Positions 36,577-38,868 of a stretch of 38,868 nt of DNA are shown here, piece by piece. The number at the start of each line of letters is the position of its first letter. Position 1 is the first letter of the stretch. The notes beneath the pieces are model-generated. The model was given only the letters and a program-made list of their open reading frames with translations, was not told the DNA's origin and made no database searches. The stretch comes from Pseudomonadota bacterium (GTDB lineage: Bacteria > Pseudomonadota > Gammaproteobacteria > Burkholderiales > Rhodocyclaceae): contig JAKOZI010000283.1 in assembly GCA_029780075.1 (NCBI GenBank), positions 1 to 38,868 on the forward strand. Reading direction: 5' to 3'. The position numbers were made by a program, and so were the translations under genes.

Positions 36577-37137
36577 CTATTTGGCTCGCAGCACAATCTC
36601 GATTCTGCGGTTCCTGGCGCGCCCTTCCGGTGTCGCATTGGACGCCACCGGTTGGTATTGGCCAAACCCCTCGGCAACGAGATTCGTCGGATCGACGCCC
36701 TGCGCTTGCAGATGCCGCACCACATCCGCGGCACGCGCCGCCGAAAGCTCCCAGTTGCTCGGATAACGGGCCCTCAACGCCCCGCCAATCGGCTCGCTGT
36801 CGGTATAACCCTGCACGTCGATCCAGTGGCCGGTCAGGCCAACCAGGGTCGGAACCGCCTGGTTGATCACATTCCGACCCTTGGCGTGCATCTCGGCACT
36901 GCCCGAAGCAAACAGGATCTCATCGACGAAGGTCACCACCAGTCGATCCTGGAGTTGTTTGATCTGCACCTGCTCCGCCGCAACTTCCGACTGCAGTTGC
37001 CTGTTCAGCGCCTGGTATTGCCGCTCGAGCGTCTGCGCCTTCTGCGTCTGTTGCACCTGCTGATCGTAGGTCTGCTGCGATACGCAGCCTGCCGCCAGCA
37101 ACACACTGAACGGCACCGCCAATGTCCAAAGTCTCAT
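36577..37137 (-). CDS. OmpA-family peptidoglycan-associated lipoprotein
   Basis: 186 residues. The lipobox LLAAGC places the lipidated Cys at 18. A Gln-rich coiled coil (about 22-65) leads to an OmpA-like peptidoglycan-binding domain (75-186) with GYTDSEPIGG, NWELSAARAADVV and GRARNRRIEIVL. It probably tethers the outer membrane to the cell wall. ATG 37137 has GGAG 9 bases upstream. It follows marC by 70 bases with a weak hairpin between, so cotranscription is possible. Confidence 0.9.
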   Translation of the reverse strand: MRLWTLAVPFSVLLAAGCVSQQTYDQQVQQTQKAQTLERQYQALNRQLQSEVAAEQVQIKQLQDRLVVTFVDEILFASGSAEMHAKGRNVINQAVPTLVGLTGHWIDVQGYTDSEPIGGALRARYPSNWELSAARAADVVRHLQAQGVDPTNLVAEGFGQYQPVASNATPEGRARNRRIEIVLRAK

Positions 37138-37207
37138 CTCTGCGAACTCCTTCATCAAGGGTAAACCAGCGCTTTCAAGCCGCTGGGCGGTGGCAATGAT
37201 AGCGCAC

Positions 37208-37867
37208 CTAGGTCCCGACAGCGACTCCGGCCACACGGCCATAAGGCGCCAGGAATTCCACCGCGCCCTGAAATATCAGACCCATACCCATCGCCGCGAC
37301 AAAAAATCCGACGATCCGCGTCGCGGCATCGATGCCCTGATTGCCGATCTTGCGCAGGATGGGCTTGGCGTAGATCAGGGACAGATAGGTGGCCCCCAGG
37401 CACGCCACGATCGCCGCGCAGGCGGCGACGAAATGGATCAACTCGGTGTCCGACTGCTTGATGGTCGACGCCATGCTGATCACTGTGGCAATCGCTCCGG
37501 GACCGAACATGATCGGCATGGCGAGTGGAATGAAGGCAACGTCGGTCTGCGTGTCCGCCCGTGGAATCAAACCACCCGACGGCGTAGGTGCAAACAATTC
37601 GAAACCGACGCGGGTCAGAATCACCCCACCAACCACCCGCACCATGCTCAGCGGCACCTCGAACAAGCGCAGCAGCAACGTGCCGAAAAACAGAAAGAAG
37701 AAACACAGCAACATTGCGTAGAAACAGGCCCTGCGGGCGACACGGCGCTGCTCGTCGTCGGACTTGCCGTCCATCAATCCGAGATAGACCGGAATCGCCT
37801 CCAGCGGGTTGATGATCGCGACAAGCGTGGTAAACAGGCTGATGAAAAGGGCAATGGCAGGTTTCAT
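37208..37867 (-). CDS. MarC family integral membrane protein
   Basis: 219 residues with six hydrophobic segments. The conserved NPLEAIPVYLGL in the first segment and PLAMPIMFGPGAIATVI in the fourth are MarC/UPF0056 hallmarks. The family has no proven function; the old link to multiple antibiotic resistance was withdrawn. Inner-membrane location. ATG 37867; AGGA 10 bases upstream is a weak ribosome site. Confidence 0.92.
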   Translation of the reverse strand: MKPAIALFISLFTTLVAIINPLEAIPVYLGLMDGKSDDEQRRVARRACFYAMLLCFFFLFFGTLLLRLFEVPLSMVRVVGGVILTRVGFELFAPTPSGGLIPRADTQTDVAFIPLAMPIMFGPGAIATVISMASTIKQSDTELIHFVAACAAIVACLGATYLSLIYAKPILRKIGNQGIDAATRIVGFFVAAMGMGLIFQGAVEFLAPYGRVAGVAVGT

Positions 37868-37946
37868 GGGGCAGCGGTCCTGTTCAAGACATGGGATCGC
37901 TCACCCGGGGCAACGAGCAGAATCCTCATGAGGGGCAAGCGACGAG

Positions 37947-38069
37947 CGCCGTGAGGCTATCACAAACATTCGTCACGGCGACGATTCCCTAAGCCGGCGA
38001 AGCCGGAACCAAACAGGATGAGGTTTGTGTCATAGCCGAAACGGGATAAGCGGAGGCGACCATGACACA
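37947..38069 (+). promoter_or_regulatory. Leader with competing inverted repeats before the unknown gene
   Basis: Four overlapping pairings are visible. CGCCGTGA (37947-37954) pairs with TCACGGCG (37973-37980). GGCTAT-CACAAAC (37955-37967) pairs with GTTTGTG-TC-ATAGCC (38023-38037). A CCGGC/GCCGG hairpin lies at 37994-38006. TGTGTCAT (38026-38033) pairs with ATGACACA (38062-38069), which contains the start codon. The second and last pairings exclude each other. This could be a translation switch or the structured end of a mobile element. Confidence 0.45.
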
Positions 38070-38868
38070 GATGCTGACCGATCGCTATCACGAGCGGCTT
38101 GCCGGAACGCTCTCCTGCTACGACCGGATCGTGATTACAGGGACGTTGCCCGGTGCGTGCTACGCGGCGGGGATGACGAGTTTTCTCAACGCCCGGCACA
38201 TTAGCATTTTTGACTACCCGCGCTTTGCCGAACCACTGCGTGATCGCATTCGTGAAGCCGCACAGGCTCTGGCGACCGCGCAGGGAGCGCGAATCGAGCA
38301 CGTGGCCAAGGCGCACCTCCGCAAGGAAGACCTCGTTGCCGCGGTGCTCAAGGACCGTGGGGATCATCCAGGATTGGTACATGTGCTCTCCGCCATGGAA
38401 GCCTGCGACGCCTACGAACCCTGGCACGACAAGCCAAGTCACCAAACCTTTCTGCGCCATACCTCGGGCAAGTGCCTGCACTACTATTTCTACTGGATGG
38501 ACGAAACCCTCGGACTGATCTACCTGCGCGTGCCGACGTGGAGTCCATTTCGGCTGCAGTTCTACTGCAATGGCCACAGTCGGTTGGCACACGCGCTGAC
38601 AACGGCAGGTATCGACTACGCGATGGCGGACAATGCCTTCATCCGTATCGCCGATTGGGAGCGGGCTCAGCAACTCGCGGACGCCTTCTCGCCAGACACC
38701 CTGCATGCGCTTCTGGACCACTACGCCGAGCAGTGCTGCCCAATTCTGGAGGTCTTCGGACAGTCCTACCACTGGAGCCTGATGCAGGTCGAGTACTCGA
38801 CCGATCTGGTGTTCCGCTCCGAGGCGATCCTGAAGTCGCTCTACGAGGAACTCTCCCGGCAGGCCATC
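38062..38868 (+). CDS. Conserved protein of unknown function (3' end outside window)
   Basis: 269 codons to the window edge, still open. ATG 38062 has GGAGG 5 bases upstream. The sequence begins MTQMLTDRYHERLAGTLSCY and contains DRIVITGTLPGACYAAGM, GLVHVLSAMEACDAY, GKCLHYYFYWMD, YLRVPTWSPFRLQFYCNGHS and QSYHWSLMQVEY. It is rich in His, Tyr and Cys, with no signal peptide or membrane segment. I do not recognise a named domain. From memory, proteins of this type recur in environmental Proteobacteria, about 450-500 residues long with a C-terminal winged helix, and may be mobile; this is unverified. GC content matches the neighbours. Confidence 0.8.
   Translation, partial: MTQMLTDRYHERLAGTLSCYDRIVITGTLPGACYAAGMTSFLNARHISIFDYPRFAEPLRDRIREAAQALATAQGARIEHVAKAHLRKEDLVAAVLKDRGDHPGLVHVLSAMEACDAYEPWHDKPSHQTFLRHTSGKCLHYYFYWMDETLGLIYLRVPTWSPFRLQFYCNGHSRLAHALTTAGIDYAMADNAFIRIADWERAQQLADAFSPDTLHALLDHYAEQCCPILEVFGQSYHWSLMQVEYSTDLVFRSEAILKSLYEELSRQAI

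Noticed and set aside
1-38868. tRNA genes, rRNA genes, CRISPR arrays, classical insertion sequences
   Set aside because: None was recognised on either strand: no regular spacer-repeat pattern, no transposase with a known DDE motif, no tRNA-like cloverleaf noticed. A tRNAscan or Infernal run could still reveal small RNAs.

Overview
The window is GC-rich chromosomal DNA of a betaproteobacterium. Gene order and protein style point to Rhodocyclales, possibly close to Candidatus Accumulibacter. That placement rests on recognising protein families and gene order by eye, not on a database search. Most genes are housekeeping, with one accessory stretch in the middle and the start of an unidentified gene at the right edge. 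I found no tRNA, rRNA or CRISPR array.

Left part (1-7444): the 3' end of nadB runs into a minus-strand fatty-acid and phospholipid operon. In transcription order it reads yceD (DUF177), rpmF, plsX, fabH, fabD, fabG, acpP, fabF and a YgfX-like membrane protein. A near-consensus promoter sits almost on the yceD start codon, a hairpin with a T-tract separates rpmF from plsX, and acpP has its own promoter. Divergently, 7534-8863 carries a YceF-type Maf pyrophosphatase and a tetrapyrrole-methylase-fold methyltransferase.

8889-15238: a minus-strand cluster rluC, HAD phosphatase, Rieske protein and SppA-type peptidase faces away from rne (RNase E) across a 401-base leader region. This repeats the rne/rluC divergence known from other Proteobacteria.

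15331-28873 is the accessory stretch. It holds a hybrid histidine kinase with an HPt domain, a DUF5610 protein, a type III restriction-modification pair (mod-res, overlapping by 4 bases), a tandem-ACT gene broken by a one-base frameshift, a 1378-residue hybrid kinase with about seven PAS domains, and an orphan coding fragment with both ends missing.

28910-37867 returns to core genes: bcp, phoH with an N-terminal PIN domain, a Tat-exported transglutaminase-like protein whose catalytic Cys is replaced by Ser, dnaB, and the ribosomal operon rpsF-priB-rpsR-rplI, where priB appears to start at CTG. Then come a small cytochrome c, a secreted protein built of 22-residue Pro-rich repeats, an OmpA-type lipoprotein and a MarC-family membrane protein.

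37947-38868: a leader with competing inverted repeats, one of which pairs with the start codon, precedes an unidentified conserved gene cut by the window edge. This is the most unusual signal seen.
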